Shown in pieces: positions 1 to 8,333 of a DNA stretch of 34,293 bases. Source of the DNA: Chloroflexota bacterium (GTDB taxonomy: Bacteria; Chloroflexota; Dehalococcoidia; Lucifugimonadales; UBA3495); contig VXOI01000009.1 of assembly GCA_009840175.1 (NCBI GenBank), positions 1 to 34,293 of the forward strand, given 5' to 3'. The number at the start of each line of letters is the position of its first letter. The stretch's first letter is position 1. The position numbers and the translations under genes were made by a program. A model generated the notes under the pieces. It did no database searches. It saw only the letters and a program-made list of their open reading frames with translations, and had not been told where the DNA came from.

Positions 1-165
1 GTGATGGCGTGGGCGGAGTTGATGGGCGACGGGCTGGACGACTTGCCCCAGGAAAAACAGAGAGAGGTGTTGCTGCTGCTGTTGGACGAGGCCACCATCG
101 ACCGGGAAAATAACGTCAATCTCACGCTGGCAATCCCAACGGAAGATTTGGCGTCGATTGACGAA
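1..165 (+). pseudogene. C-terminal fragment of a large serine recombinase
   Basis: The plus-strand frame open from the first base carries the typical tail of a large serine recombinase: a helical stretch with QREVLLLLLDEATID followed by NNVNLTLAIP and a short acidic end. In the family this follows the zinc-ribbon and coiled-coil part and lies at the very C terminus. The fragment starts at the contig edge, so its upstream part is missing rather than shown to be lost. After about base 165 the frame runs antisense into the recombinase N-terminal part on the minus strand, and the residues beyond this point (GSQCRL...) are not family-like. It is probably the other end of the same or a very similar gene, in inverted orientation. 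Confidence 0.7.
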
Positions 166-904
166 CCGGTATCAGGGTCCCAGTGTAGACTTCGTTGTTC
201 AGAATCTTGACGATGGTGGTCTTGCTCCATTTCTTCCCCCTGGCGGGGGAAACGCCTTCGGCGTCAAGGGTCTTGGCCACATCTTTGAGAGTCTTTCCCT
301 TCAGCGCCAGTTGGAAGATTCGCCGCACCACCTTGTCGGCGGGCGGGTCGAGTTCCAGCCTGGGACGTTTCTTGGCCCCGTCCTGGACATAGACCTTCCT
401 GTACCCGTAGGGGGCGCAGGTGGACATCCAGAAGCCCCGCGACGCCGCTTCCCGCATCCCCCGGACCACCTCCTGCGCCAAATTCTCGCTGTAGAATTCG
501 TCCACTGACTCGATGATGGCCTCCATCAGCTTGCCGGTTGGGGAGTCGTCGGCGTGTTCCGTGATGGAGACGACGCGGATGCCCTTGCGCCGCAGCATGG
601 ACTTGAAGGCCACGGCGTGCTCCCGCTTGCGAGTGAATCTGGAGAACTTCCAGACCAGGATGACCTGGAAGGGAGACTTGGCCCGGCCTCCTTCGTCGAT
701 CATCCTGCGGAACTGGGGCCTATCGGCGATCCTACCGCTCTCGGCTTCGTCGATGTACTCCCTGGTCACCGTATAGCCGTTGTCCCTGGCGTAATCCCGG
801 AGCGCCCTGAGCTGGGCGGCTACGGAGAGGTCCACGTCCTGGCGGTCGCTGGAGACCCGGGCGTAAAGGGCCGCCGGTGTGGGAAGCTGTATCTGCTCCT
901 TCAT
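122..904 (-). pseudogene. Serine recombinase/resolvase, N-terminal half, truncated
   Basis: The first ~150 residues are the resolvase catalytic domain: ALYARVSSDRQ holds the nucleophilic serine, and the later VWKFSRFTR is the conserved arginine-rich segment. Then comes a Recombinase (PF07508-type) DNA-binding domain with PYGYRKV near residue 165 and a closing NNEVYTGTL near residue 240. Large serine recombinases are usually 450-600 residues. Here the homologous part stops at about residue 245, and the last ~12 residues are antisense to the C-terminal fragment on the other strand. The start ATG at 904 has a good Shine-Dalgarno (AGAGGGGGACATT before ATG). The zinc ribbon and coiled coil needed for integrase-type activity are absent, so the gene is probably dead or mis-assembled. 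Such enzymes move islands and phages, which fits its place at the edge of a defence island. Confidence 0.85.
160..176. other. Inversion junction between two recombinase fragments
   Basis: Family-like sequence read from the plus strand (C-terminal end) stops here, and family-like sequence read from the minus strand (N-terminal half, up to YTGTL) begins here. The exact base cannot be fixed by eye. It may be a genomic inversion or an amplification/assembly chimera. Confidence 0.6.
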
Positions 905-1997
905 AATGTCCCCCTCTTGCTATGAATGACGGTGGTCGGTAGCAGGTTGACCTGATTCCGGAATCTTGAATCTCGGTCACCTTCAAGGGGGATTGCGGAC
1001 TCGGGGTTGATCCTTGGCCTGGCTAAAACCGCAGTGGTTGTCCCAGCGCTGGCTGGTTGCCTGGGCGAATCCATTCATTTCCTAAGGGTGGGACGTTCTT
1101 CCCACCGTTTCCTTCAGGTCATACAAGTGGCCCCATTAGAAGGCTGTTTTGGGGAACGTGGTCGTCTCAACATTGATGGCCAGGGAAAGCCACCAGTAAT
1201 TCCACCCTGCTCGTTATTCTGTCGGGCTGTTCGAATTCTGGACCATCTAGCCCGTTGTTAACCATGTGAGCGTCCTGCAAGCAAAAGGCAATTGATACAG
1301 TCGGCCTGGAAAATTGCGCAGTCACCCCGCTCGATTTCGGATGTCTGGCCGGGCCGGGTGCAGTTGGACATATCCGCGTACCGCCTACATGGCCTTCCGG
1401 TAGTCCGTTCCGCAAGTGGGCGTCCGAGTTAGCAGTCCATCCTGCCGATTCGGAACGGGCATTGACTCGGCTCTCGTGCCTGTTTGCTCGCACGTCCTCC
1501 CTACACGGGTTTCCGGCGTCAATTGCCTGCCTGACCTGTAATCTGGTGTCCAGTGTGGAATGGTTGTCCCGCGTCAGCTGGACTTGTCGAATTGTCGTAC
1601 CCAAATTTGTTGGTTCGCCTCCTCCGCCACGCTGGCTTCGTCCCGCAGTTGGGCGGCATCGGTATGGCTGGGGACTTCAATCCTTTATTCCGCTGATAGG
1701 AGATCCGCCGGCGGACAGAATACCTGGACGACGTGCGGGTGGACCGGAACCGCAGCTCAAGCTACGACGCTTCCTCACCTTCGGCCTGTGGCGGGATCAG
1801 GACGCCGGTGGGTAGTTGGCGTGGGAGCCGAATCGGAGTGGCTTAGCAGCGATGTAGCAGTAAGCAATTGGTGCGGGAAGGGGCTAAAAGGCGGGTTTCG
1901 GGGTTCCCAGGACAGGGATGGGAATGAATAATTGAATGCGTTGTCTGGCTTTTTGCAGTGTTTCCAGCCCAGAAAACTGGAGGGTCCTTCCTCGACC
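905..1997. other. Gene-poor region, no supported gene
   Basis: About 1.1 kb with only short overlapping ORFs on both strands. None has a recognisable domain, a convincing ribosome binding site or family-like composition. ORFs such as 1167-1604 minus and 1462-1815 plus are arginine- and proline-rich in the way of chance frames. It lies between the recombinase and a partial response-regulator copy and is probably decayed accessory DNA. Confidence 0.5.
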
Positions 1998-2255
1998 CGG
2001 ATCGTGTGCTTGGGATAGAGCCTTGCTCTCCCGGCGGCGAACTGGAAACCCCGACGATTGGCCTTCTGATACTGGACGTCGGGGTAGGTCCCTACGACCA
2101 AGAACCACCGGATGATGGGAACACAGAAGACGCAGAGAACTTGGCGGAGGAAGATGGTATCAGGATTATAGCTGCCGTTCGTAAGAGGCGATTCGTGCCC
2201 GTGGTGTTCTATACGGGCCTTGTTTACAAGGTTCGAGGAATGGAATCACCGGTAG
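1998..2255 (+). pseudogene. Partial copy of the receiver-domain gene at 14300
   Basis: The plus-strand frame reads LLILDVGVGPYDQE, then GIRIIAAVRKRRFVPVVFYTGL and MESPV, nearly the same as the receiver domain of the intact gene at 14300-15511. The DNA is also closely alike across roughly 2040-2255. Relative to the intact gene there is an in-frame 12-base deletion near 2020. Homology ends abruptly after GAATCACCGGTAG at 2255. The N-terminal DDD metal-binding aspartates, the Lys-containing VEKTEG segment and the whole C-terminal domain are missing. The surrounding ORF (1958-2272) stays open, but it has no good start signal and no partner kinase. I read it as a remnant of a second copy of the kinase/regulator system. 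Confidence 0.8.
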
Positions 2256-2561
2256 CCTTACGACTTCCATAGGCTACCCTTGTTATCTCGCAACTCAATT
2301 CCATCAGTAGATCGGTGGTTCGGTGACGGGCCTTAGTGTAATGTATTGCGAACTGTTCGGTGGGAAGTCCCAATCAAGGGGAGTGAGCAGCGCTTATTCG
2401 TGACCTGCCAGGCCAAACAAGCTCAAGAAGTACAGTGAAACTCGTACATGCGATGACCTTCCTCTTGTCTTACCCGGTTTAGATTAACCCTCGGAATGCC
2501 CGTTTTCAGCGAACCAGTTTCCGGAAGGTGAACCAGAGACCGCTCAGACTACCCTTGGGCT
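2256..2561. other. Intergenic stretch with a dispersed repeat copy
   Basis: About 300 bases between the regulator remnant and the convergent end of the minus-strand nuclease-like gene. No gene is seen. It holds one copy of the short repeat described at 2348. Confidence 0.5.
2348..2370 (+). repeat. Dispersed repeat copy 1
   Basis: GCGAACTGTTCGGTGGGAAG with following TCC. It matches the copy at 15902 at 19 of the first 22 positions, same orientation. It lies just after the regulator remnant. Confidence 0.5.
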
Positions 2562-3083
2562 TCACAAACCACGACCTGACAGTGCTCTCACACACAATGA
2601 TGCAAACGAAGCTCGCCGAATCCGACGGCACGCGTCATTCAACATCTTCAAGTACTCTGATGTCCAGGCGTCCGAAAAATCCCTATCGCTGAGAGCTTCC
2701 AGCAATATATTGGAACTCGGTTTTCTGTCGACTAGGCGCTCGGCCGGGACCACTATCCAGCGCGGTGTGGGGAAACCGATAGCCAAAGCGAAGTAGCCGA
2801 CTGCCCCGGACGAATCCAATAACGAGTCGAAATCTTCATTGGTCAATTGCCGCGGCCGTGGGCCGCTAACCTCAGCTTCAATCTCGAAGCGAAGCTCTTC
2901 TGCGCCTCTGAATGCGACGATGTCTGGATGCCCAAACTGGTTAATCTCTTTTATTCGGCAATTGAGCCGCATTAGTATGTGGGCAGCCATCGCTTGCACC
3001 TTGTATCCGAATTCAGAGGAGGAAACACTCAAGCGTAAATCCTCAATGCACTCGGACGCTCGCAATACTGCCTGGTCATTCAT
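2562..3083 (-). CDS. Small possible PD-(D/E)XK nuclease paired with a Rad50-like ATPase
   Basis: This is a 173-residue protein of no family I can name. An N-terminal helical part (FGYKVQAMAAHILMRL) is followed by NQFGHPDIVAF at residues 48-58 and a strand LRFEIEAEV at 64-72. This spacing of an acidic PD motif and a downstream hydrophobic strand with alternating acidic residues recalls the restriction-endonuclease-like core, with D54 and E67/E69 as metal ligands. The usual lysine of (D/E)XK is not evident, so the call is tentative. Its ATG overlaps the stop of the upstream ATPase gene by eight bases (ATGAATGA), which implies coupled translation and a joint function. It is the last gene of a three-gene operon. 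Mre11-type phosphoesterase motifs are absent, so it is not the usual Rad50 partner. Confidence 0.7.
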   Translation of the reverse strand: MNDQAVLRASECIEDLRLSVSSSEFGYKVQAMAAHILMRLNCRIKEINQFGHPDIVAFRGAEELRFEIEAEVSGPRPRQLTNEDFDSLLDSSGAVGYFALAIGFPTPRWIVVPAERLVDRKPSSNILLEALSDRDFSDAWTSEYLKMLNDACRRIRRASFASLCVRALSGRGL

Positions 3084-5160
3084 ACATTATCTTCAGGGTT
3101 GGCCCTCTGTGTGGAGACCAACCGGTGGGCTCGATGATAACGTAGCTGTCCTCATCGAATACCTTCGGGATCATTTCTTGAAAGCGCTCAGTTTCTTGGG
3201 ACGCAACAATAAGCTGAACGTTGCGTCCGAGTTCGCGCAAGCGCTCCAAAAGAATATTGATGTGTTCCGTGTCCAAGGCTCGCGTGGGGTCGTCCAGCAT
3301 AACGAGGTAGACCTCGGTGGGGGTATCATCTGTCTGGCTGAACGCAAAGTGAGGGACCACAACCAAGGCGCTCTCTGCCTGGCCATTCAGTACGCCCGTC
3401 GGGTCTTCTCTACCAGTGGGATCTTGACTGCTTGCAACCCGAAGCTGCAGCTTCGGCAAGACAGAATTCGTGATTATCAGTCGGTCATACCAAGGGTGCT
3501 GCGTCAAGGCACTGAAGGCCCGGGAAAGGACTTCTGAGACACGAGGAATTTCCTGTCCTAATTGTTCGTTGAGCTGGGAATTCACTACCTCTTCAATTGT
3601 ACGGGCAGATTGCCCAAATGCCACCAGAGAATCGTAGGACTCTATGACTCTGTCGAGTTCCCTTCTATTTATCTGCAGGCTATTGAGTCGTCTTTGTATC
3701 CGGTGAAATCGGCTTTCTTCTTTAAGCCTGTTCAGTTCAGCTCGCTTGGATGCGGACCATGCGTCTTGGTCCTCCATCTGAGCATCGATAATGGATTCCT
3801 TCTGAACGTAGTTCTCGATCAATTGATCAATGTCTTCTGCCTCTGCCAGCCTGGCTTTGTCCTCGCTGTCAACAAGAGCCGCGGCATTCACCTCGTTGTC
3901 ACGTAACGATTTCAATCGGGATTCTTCTGTTCCGAGACGAAGTTCTAACTCTTCAGATTCTTGAAGTCGAGATTCAAGCTCGGCAACTATCGAACCTGCG
4001 GAGTCATCAGATTGGGTTGCGGTGCCCTGGAGGGTCGACTCCAAGACCTGCCGGTCGTGGTGAGAGTCACAGATCGGGCAGGGTACTTCCTCAGAGTCGC
4101 CCCGTCCAATTAAGTCAATCGCGTCGCGAACGATTCTTCCCTTTATGGATTCTGTTGTGGCTTCGAATTTCGCATCCGTTAGTTTTTGCTGCAACTCGTC
4201 GGCCGTTTGGTCATCGTACACATCCGCCAATTTGCCCTTGGTGCCTTGGATGATGGACTCCTGTGTCTGGATTTGAGCCGATACGCTGCGCAATTCTTCC
4301 AGTAGTCCTCGCGATTTGGCTAACTCCTCCGATCTTTTCTCTAAACTGCCTCGGTCTTGGGTGCGTCTCTCGCTGAGTGAGCTTTCGGCGCTCTCTAACA
4401 AGGCTTCAAGGGATGACCCTTGCAAGTCATCACCGGGAGGTTTTCCGGTGATTTCTTCAATGAAACGGCGGGCCTTCTGTTCTGACGCTGCGATTGATGG
4501 TGCTGGCCCGGTGCCCCAAGGTGGTGCGTTAAGGATACTGCTTCGACGGGTCTGCTCCTCTGCTATTTGACCGTCGATGTTCTTACGGACATCCGTGAGT
4601 TCCTCGTCTAATTCGTGCTCCAGGTCAGTCTGGTCTTCCAAGAAATCATTAAGGTTGCTTAGCAGCGCTCGTGGATGCGTAAGACCGAGGTAGTTGAAGA
4701 CGGTCCTTTCAAATGGGTCAAGATCCTCCGGCTGTCTGCGGAGTGGAGCCGATTGAGGGGCGAAGATAATATGCGTACCCTCACCAGCATCCACGGAGTC
4801 GAGTTGAGGCATTACCTCCCTCAAGGGGCGCCTGTTTCCATGGCGGTCGGTCAGGATGGGCTCGCTACTACTGCCGGTGCCGAGGTTTAGAGTACGACGA
4901 AGAGTCCATAGTTCTCCGTCACGAATCAACCTGACCGTAACGCGACAATCGCCAGAATAGTGCTGGTTCTTTACGACCTCGTTAGGTCGGTACGCCGAAC
5001 CGAATAGACCCCAGCGAACGGCCTCTACAATGCTAGATTTCCCGTTGCCATTGCGGCCAAGTAGGAACACGTGCCGACTCTTGAAGTCTATTGCCTGCGA
5101 AGATGCAAATCCCTTGAATCCTTCTATTTCCACGCTTTGAACACTGAAGCCCGTCGCCAC
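3076..5160 (-). CDS. Rad50/SbcC-like SMC ATPase with zinc hook
   Basis: This 694-residue ATPase has the split ABC head of the Rad50/SMC class. Walker A is GRNGNGKSS at residues 35-43. Long charged coiled coils span about 170-355 and 385-515, with a CPIC zinc hook at 361-364 at the turn. A degenerate signature LNGQAES lies at 591-597, Walker B VMLDDP at 619-624 (an aspartate where LDEP is usual), and the D-loop ALD at 628-630. It is shorter than SbcC (about 1000) or eukaryotic Rad50. By family it should dimerise through the hook and bind DNA ends. The GTG start at 5160 has GAGAGGT upstream and lies five bases after the stop of the 66-residue gene. No Mre11/SbcD gene is near; the overlapping downstream gene is a small nuclease-like protein. 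This suggests a defence system related in logic to Lamassu or DndD-type ATPases. Confidence 0.88.
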   Translation of the reverse strand: MATGFSVQSVEIEGFKGFASSQAIDFKSRHVFLLGRNGNGKSSIVEAVRWGLFGSAYRPNEVVKNQHYSGDCRVTVRLIRDGELWTLRRTLNLGTGSSSEPILTDRHGNRRPLREVMPQLDSVDAGEGTHIIFAPQSAPLRRQPEDLDPFERTVFNYLGLTHPRALLSNLNDFLEDQTDLEHELDEELTDVRKNIDGQIAEEQTRRSSILNAPPWGTGPAPSIAASEQKARRFIEEITGKPPGDDLQGSSLEALLESAESSLSERRTQDRGSLEKRSEELAKSRGLLEELRSVSAQIQTQESIIQGTKGKLADVYDDQTADELQQKLTDAKFEATTESIKGRIVRDAIDLIGRGDSEEVPCPICDSHHDRQVLESTLQGTATQSDDSAGSIVAELESRLQESEELELRLGTEESRLKSLRDNEVNAAALVDSEDKARLAEAEDIDQLIENYVQKESIIDAQMEDQDAWSASKRAELNRLKEESRFHRIQRRLNSLQINRRELDRVIESYDSLVAFGQSARTIEEVVNSQLNEQLGQEIPRVSEVLSRAFSALTQHPWYDRLIITNSVLPKLQLRVASSQDPTGREDPTGVLNGQAESALVVVPHFAFSQTDDTPTEVYLVMLDDPTRALDTEHINILLERLRELGRNVQLIVASQETERFQEMIPKVFDEDSYVIIEPTGWSPHRGPTLKIMYE

Positions 5161-5165
5161 TGACC

Positions 5166-5366
5166 TTACCTCTCTTTGAATTCGTCAAGTAGGCTTCTTA
5201 CGTTGCTTTCAAGCCGTTCCCTTTCGGCGTCCAAGTAAGTCTTGACAGCCTCGGGTCCTTCCCTATTAAAGTAGTCGGCCATCGGCGCCCACAACTCTCT
5301 GGTTTCTGGAGACAAACGCTGTGTGACCATCTCACTAAAGGAACGGTTCGATTTTTCCTCTGCCAC
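5166..5366 (-). CDS. Small helical protein, first gene of the Rad50-like operon
   Basis: This 66-residue protein is rich in charged residues and probably all helical (LDAERERLESNVRSLLDEFKER at the end); I do not recognise the family. The GTG start has a strong Shine-Dalgarno, AAGGAG, five bases upstream, better than that of many neighbours, so it is very likely translated. It precedes the Rad50-like gene by five bases and must be in the same operon. By position it could be a small accessory or regulatory subunit, as in Lamassu systems, where a small protein accompanies the SMC ATPase and effector. That comparison rests on gene order only. Confidence 0.7.
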   Translation of the reverse strand: MAEEKSNRSFSEMVTQRLSPETRELWAPMADYFNREGPEAVKTYLDAERERLESNVRSLLDEFKER

Positions 5367-5820
5367 CTTATCTCCTTATTAGCCATTTACGTGGGAAACG
5401 CCCTTACGTAGTCGCTCGTGACCTCCCCCCATTATACAGGATCGCTATCAGTAGGGCAGAACACGCCTCACCTCATTCTGGTGAAGCAGTTCTCCAACTT
5501 CAGTCAGATGGGCGGGCATGGAGTTCCGCACCAAGGAGCGTCATCTACCTTTCCCTTTCCAACCCGAATGTCTGATCATACTATGGGGTGGTAACAGACA
5601 TAGAATTGCGGCGACTCCACCTTTGGTTTGCAAATGCAGGCTCATGAGATGAGCTTTCTTAACAACGAAAAAGGGGACTCAGGTCCGACGATTGGTAAGG
5701 CCAATCTGACCGGGCCAGAGATATCCGACATGAGCCGGACGTAACCCGAACCTTCCGGTGGGAGGTCTCTTTCCGATTTCAGATCAAACTAAGCCGATCC
5801 CACCGCGTCATGGTGTGGCA
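5367..5820. other. Intergenic region upstream of the Rad50-like operon
   Basis: About 450 bases with no supported gene. It should hold the promoter of the minus-strand operon starting at 5366 and the 3' end of the DUF262 transcript. It also holds repeat copy 2. No convincing terminator hairpin was seen. Confidence 0.5.
5747..5773 (+). repeat. Dispersed repeat copy 2
   Basis: CGAACCTTCCGGTGGGAGGT followed by CTCTTTC. It matches the copy at 15903-15929 at 24 of 27 positions, same orientation. It lies 48 bases from the stop of the DUF262 gene. Confidence 0.6.
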
Positions 5821-7566
5821 CTACTGGGGTCGAGGCCAACGGCAAATAGCCCGTTCAGCAAGGCTAGCTGTTCTGCCGGCAATCTGCTGCGGACCCCACG
5901 TCTCATTTTGCTCAAGGACTTCCCTGGCAGTTCTGTAGATCGTCTCATTCCGTAGGCGGCTTCGAGCCTCGTCCCAGTCAGCAGATCCCTTTGTCGAGTT
6001 ATCAGATTGGCTCAGCGGTACGAGGTTTCCAAGCAGACCGAGAATTTGGTCTCGCTCCTCCTTGTCTTCGGGAAATTCATTAGCCCAGGTGCCTTTGAGC
6101 GATTGCGGAGCTAGGTGATCAACCGTAACCGCCTTGAGCTGCTCTGGCGAAAATGGGTTCGTTTTGTGAGCGTCGATCTCAAGCTCACACAGCACATAGC
6201 CGTCAAGGCGGCGTCCATAGAACGGCTTGCTTGGGATATCTCTTCGAAGCTGTTCGTCGTCTGGGAAGTCGATGGTTCTAGTCTGAAGGTCGGACACAAG
6301 ATTTCCTGGATTGCCGCCGTTCTTCCCCCATAAACTCTTGAACACCGCGTGGAGTCCGGTTGGCTCTCGACCTGAGAAGGCCCTCCTGACCAAAAAGGAC
6401 TCGACAATTCTCAGGCATTCGGCAGCGTCAGAGACACTCAGCTCACCTAACCGTTGAGCCCTGAGCAACTGGATCAGAAATGCGTAGGTCACACGGGGAG
6501 CAGGCATACGAGCGAGTCGTTCCACCCATGTCGCTATCTCTGGTGTTGATGAGTAGCTCACTCCAGCTGACAGGGCGTTGTACTCGGGCACGAATTGCCC
6601 GAGATCCTTGATGATGAGTTCCGCGGTTTTGGCGGAATCATCGATCCCTCGAAACTCTTTGTCCCAGTGATCGTTGAGTGCGCCGAACGCCTTAGCGACC
6701 GTCGCTCTGTCGTTGACCGTAAGGGTGAACGGGTAGTAATAATTGTCGAGCTGCTGTCGATTCGCGAACGACTTTTCGAAGGGATCCCAGTGCTCGTTGT
6801 ACAACCGCATCGCAGTGGTTGCATCAGCCGCGAGTCGCCTGAAGATCTCGTTCTTCACAAGATCACCGACAGTCAGAGGTTGACCCGGGCGGTTCAAACG
6901 ATTGAATACCTCGTTTGGGTGGTGTCGTTCAGCAATATTGATGGCTGCAATCTCGACTCTGTCGACGATTGTTAGTTCCAGGGCCTTCAGCGATTCGCGG
7001 TTAAAGCCGTCCTCGCCTAAGCACCTAGCGCGCACCTCTGACTGAGCTCGCTCAAGTGCCGCAGTCATCCTTCCTTGCCTGAAGCTAGCGCCAGATGGCA
7101 GGTTCCAGTTGACATCCAATTTTCGACACAGGGAGATGAACTCCGGCGTATCCGGTATGGTTGGGAAAAAGCGGGGCGTACCTCTCGTCGTTGTGCGAGT
7201 GGACATCAAGAATGCTTCTGCGACGTCTGTAGCATCGTTCGGGTGTCCATGCTCTTGCCATTCTAGCGCGACGGCGAGGAGCGCGAAGAACAGGGTTGTA
7301 ATCCGCTGCTGTCCGTCCAGCACGAGGAACTCCTCAAGGGTGCCTGTGCTAGGATTGCTAGCCACTTCGTGCTTCAAGATGATCGCGCCCAAGAAGAGAG
7401 CCTCGGATTCTCCCTCTTCGACTAGTCTTATATCCTCCCAAAACTCGTCAAGGTTTTTTGAGACCCACGAGAATCGCCGTTGATAGAGAGGTGCGGAAAG
7501 CCGTCGCTCAACCTCAAAGACACTACGTACGTTGACGCAACTGTCTTGCTGTCTCATTAACGTCAT
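5821..7566 (-). CDS. GmrSD-type DUF262/DUF1524 protein (type IV restriction-like)
   Basis: This 581-residue protein has an N-terminal DUF262 (ParB/Srx-like) domain with APLYQRRFSW near residue 25, LFLGAIIL near 58 and the hallmark LVLDGQQRITTL at 81-92. The C-terminal DUF1524 HNH nuclease-like domain shows VDHLAPQ near 482 and LLGNLVPLSQSDNSTKG near 515-530. In GmrSD and related enzymes the first domain binds NTP and gates the HNH domain, which cleaves modified phage DNA. I chose the internal ATG at 7566 because AAAGGAGGAATTTACAC stands right before it; the track ORF start at 7656 has no such site. It is a single-gene system here. Related DUF262 proteins also occur in other defence contexts such as BREX, so the substrate is not fixed. 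Confidence 0.9.
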   Translation of the reverse strand: MTLMRQQDSCVNVRSVFEVERRLSAPLYQRRFSWVSKNLDEFWEDIRLVEEGESEALFLGAIILKHEVASNPSTGTLEEFLVLDGQQRITTLFFALLAVALEWQEHGHPNDATDVAEAFLMSTRTTTRGTPRFFPTIPDTPEFISLCRKLDVNWNLPSGASFRQGRMTAALERAQSEVRARCLGEDGFNRESLKALELTIVDRVEIAAINIAERHHPNEVFNRLNRPGQPLTVGDLVKNEIFRRLAADATTAMRLYNEHWDPFEKSFANRQQLDNYYYPFTLTVNDRATVAKAFGALNDHWDKEFRGIDDSAKTAELIIKDLGQFVPEYNALSAGVSYSSTPEIATWVERLARMPAPRVTYAFLIQLLRAQRLGELSVSDAAECLRIVESFLVRRAFSGREPTGLHAVFKSLWGKNGGNPGNLVSDLQTRTIDFPDDEQLRRDIPSKPFYGRRLDGYVLCELEIDAHKTNPFSPEQLKAVTVDHLAPQSLKGTWANEFPEDKEERDQILGLLGNLVPLSQSDNSTKGSADWDEARSRLRNETIYRTAREVLEQNETWGPQQIAGRTASLAERAICRWPRPQ

Positions 7567-7826
7567 GTGTAAATTCCTCCTTTGGCAATAAGCCTTACGC
7601 CCACGCTCAATGACCTCCGGGTTGCCCCGAATACACGACCGACGCGAGAGAGACATTCTGGCGGTGATGGCAGTCTGGCTGCCCGGTCACTCGGTGGCTA
7701 CCGTTACCGGAGTTGGTGAGCAACTAATTCATTATGCCACTGCTATGCGAAACAGGTTGTCGCATGACCAATGTTTTTCAACCCAGCCAGCCATGGTCCG
7801 TGCCAAACACCACAAAGAATCGGAAA
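7567..7826. other. Intergenic, upstream of the DUF262 gene
   Basis: 260 bases between the DUF262 start and the end of the Pycsar effector gene. It holds the strong ribosome binding site of the DUF262 gene. No further gene was seen. Confidence 0.4.
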
Positions 7827-8330
7827 TTAGAAGCTGCCCCAACCCAGCAATATGACCCAAAAGACAACCGAGAGGAGGCTCAGGTAGTACGCCCACCGGA
7901 CACGGCGCATTTTGGTGCTGGCTATCCAGGAAACCGTGTGAATCTGGTCCAACAGTTGACGCTCAATTGTCTCAGTCCCCATTGAAGTTGCTTGCTCTCT
8001 TAAAGACTCCAACGACATCGCCGCGATGTCCTCAAAGTAGATGAGGGATCCCCCGGTTCTCGGATTTCTGGGCAGGTAAACGCTGGTGGCAAACGCAACA
8101 ACACCGATGACAGATAGGGCGTAGAGCGCGAGCACTCCCGCCAGCACGGCCGACTCCACGCCCCAAGGCTCTTTTCCGATTATGGGAGCAAGTCTCTCGA
8201 ACCGGGCCGCCACTGTGCCTGCCAGTGCAACCTGGAGGGCCAGCACTGGTGCCGCCTTGCTGTCCGCCGCTCTCGTAAACCCAATCGCCCGGGACAGCGA
8301 TTCGTAATGGGACCTGAGACGCTCCTCCAC
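7827..8330 (-). CDS. pycTM: Pycsar membrane effector (PycTM-like)
   Basis: This 167-residue protein has the DUF5706/Pycsar effector layout. A short N-terminal helix with FTRAADSKAAPVLALQVALAG forms the first membrane segment. A second segment lies around AVLAGVLALYALSVIGVVAF. A helical soluble part follows (YFEDIAAMSLESLREQA, ERQLLDQIHTVSWIASTKMRR), and a last membrane segment, YYLSLLSVVFWVILLGW, ends the protein. In Pycsar, cCMP or cUMP made by the partner cyclase binds the effector, which then permeabilises the inner membrane and kills the infected cell. The GTG start at 8330 lies three bases after the cyclase stop, so the pair is co-translated. The gene is full length. Its identity rests on the layout together with the neighbouring cyclase. 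Confidence 0.85.
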   Translation of the reverse strand: MEERLRSHYESLSRAIGFTRAADSKAAPVLALQVALAGTVAARFERLAPIIGKEPWGVESAVLAGVLALYALSVIGVVAFATSVYLPRNPRTGGSLIYFEDIAAMSLESLREQATSMGTETIERQLLDQIHTVSWIASTKMRRVRWAYYLSLLSVVFWVILLGWGSF

Positions 8331-8333
8331 GTT

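Noticed and set aside
1167-1931. Overlapping ORFs 1167-1604 minus, 1462-1815 plus and 1560-1931 plus as possible genes
   Set aside because: No domain, no ribosome binding site, chance-like composition, and they conflict with each other.
3076-5160. SbcC or Wadjet JetC
   Set aside because: The protein is too short for SbcC and has no SbcD neighbour. No JetA, JetB or JetD-like genes are present.
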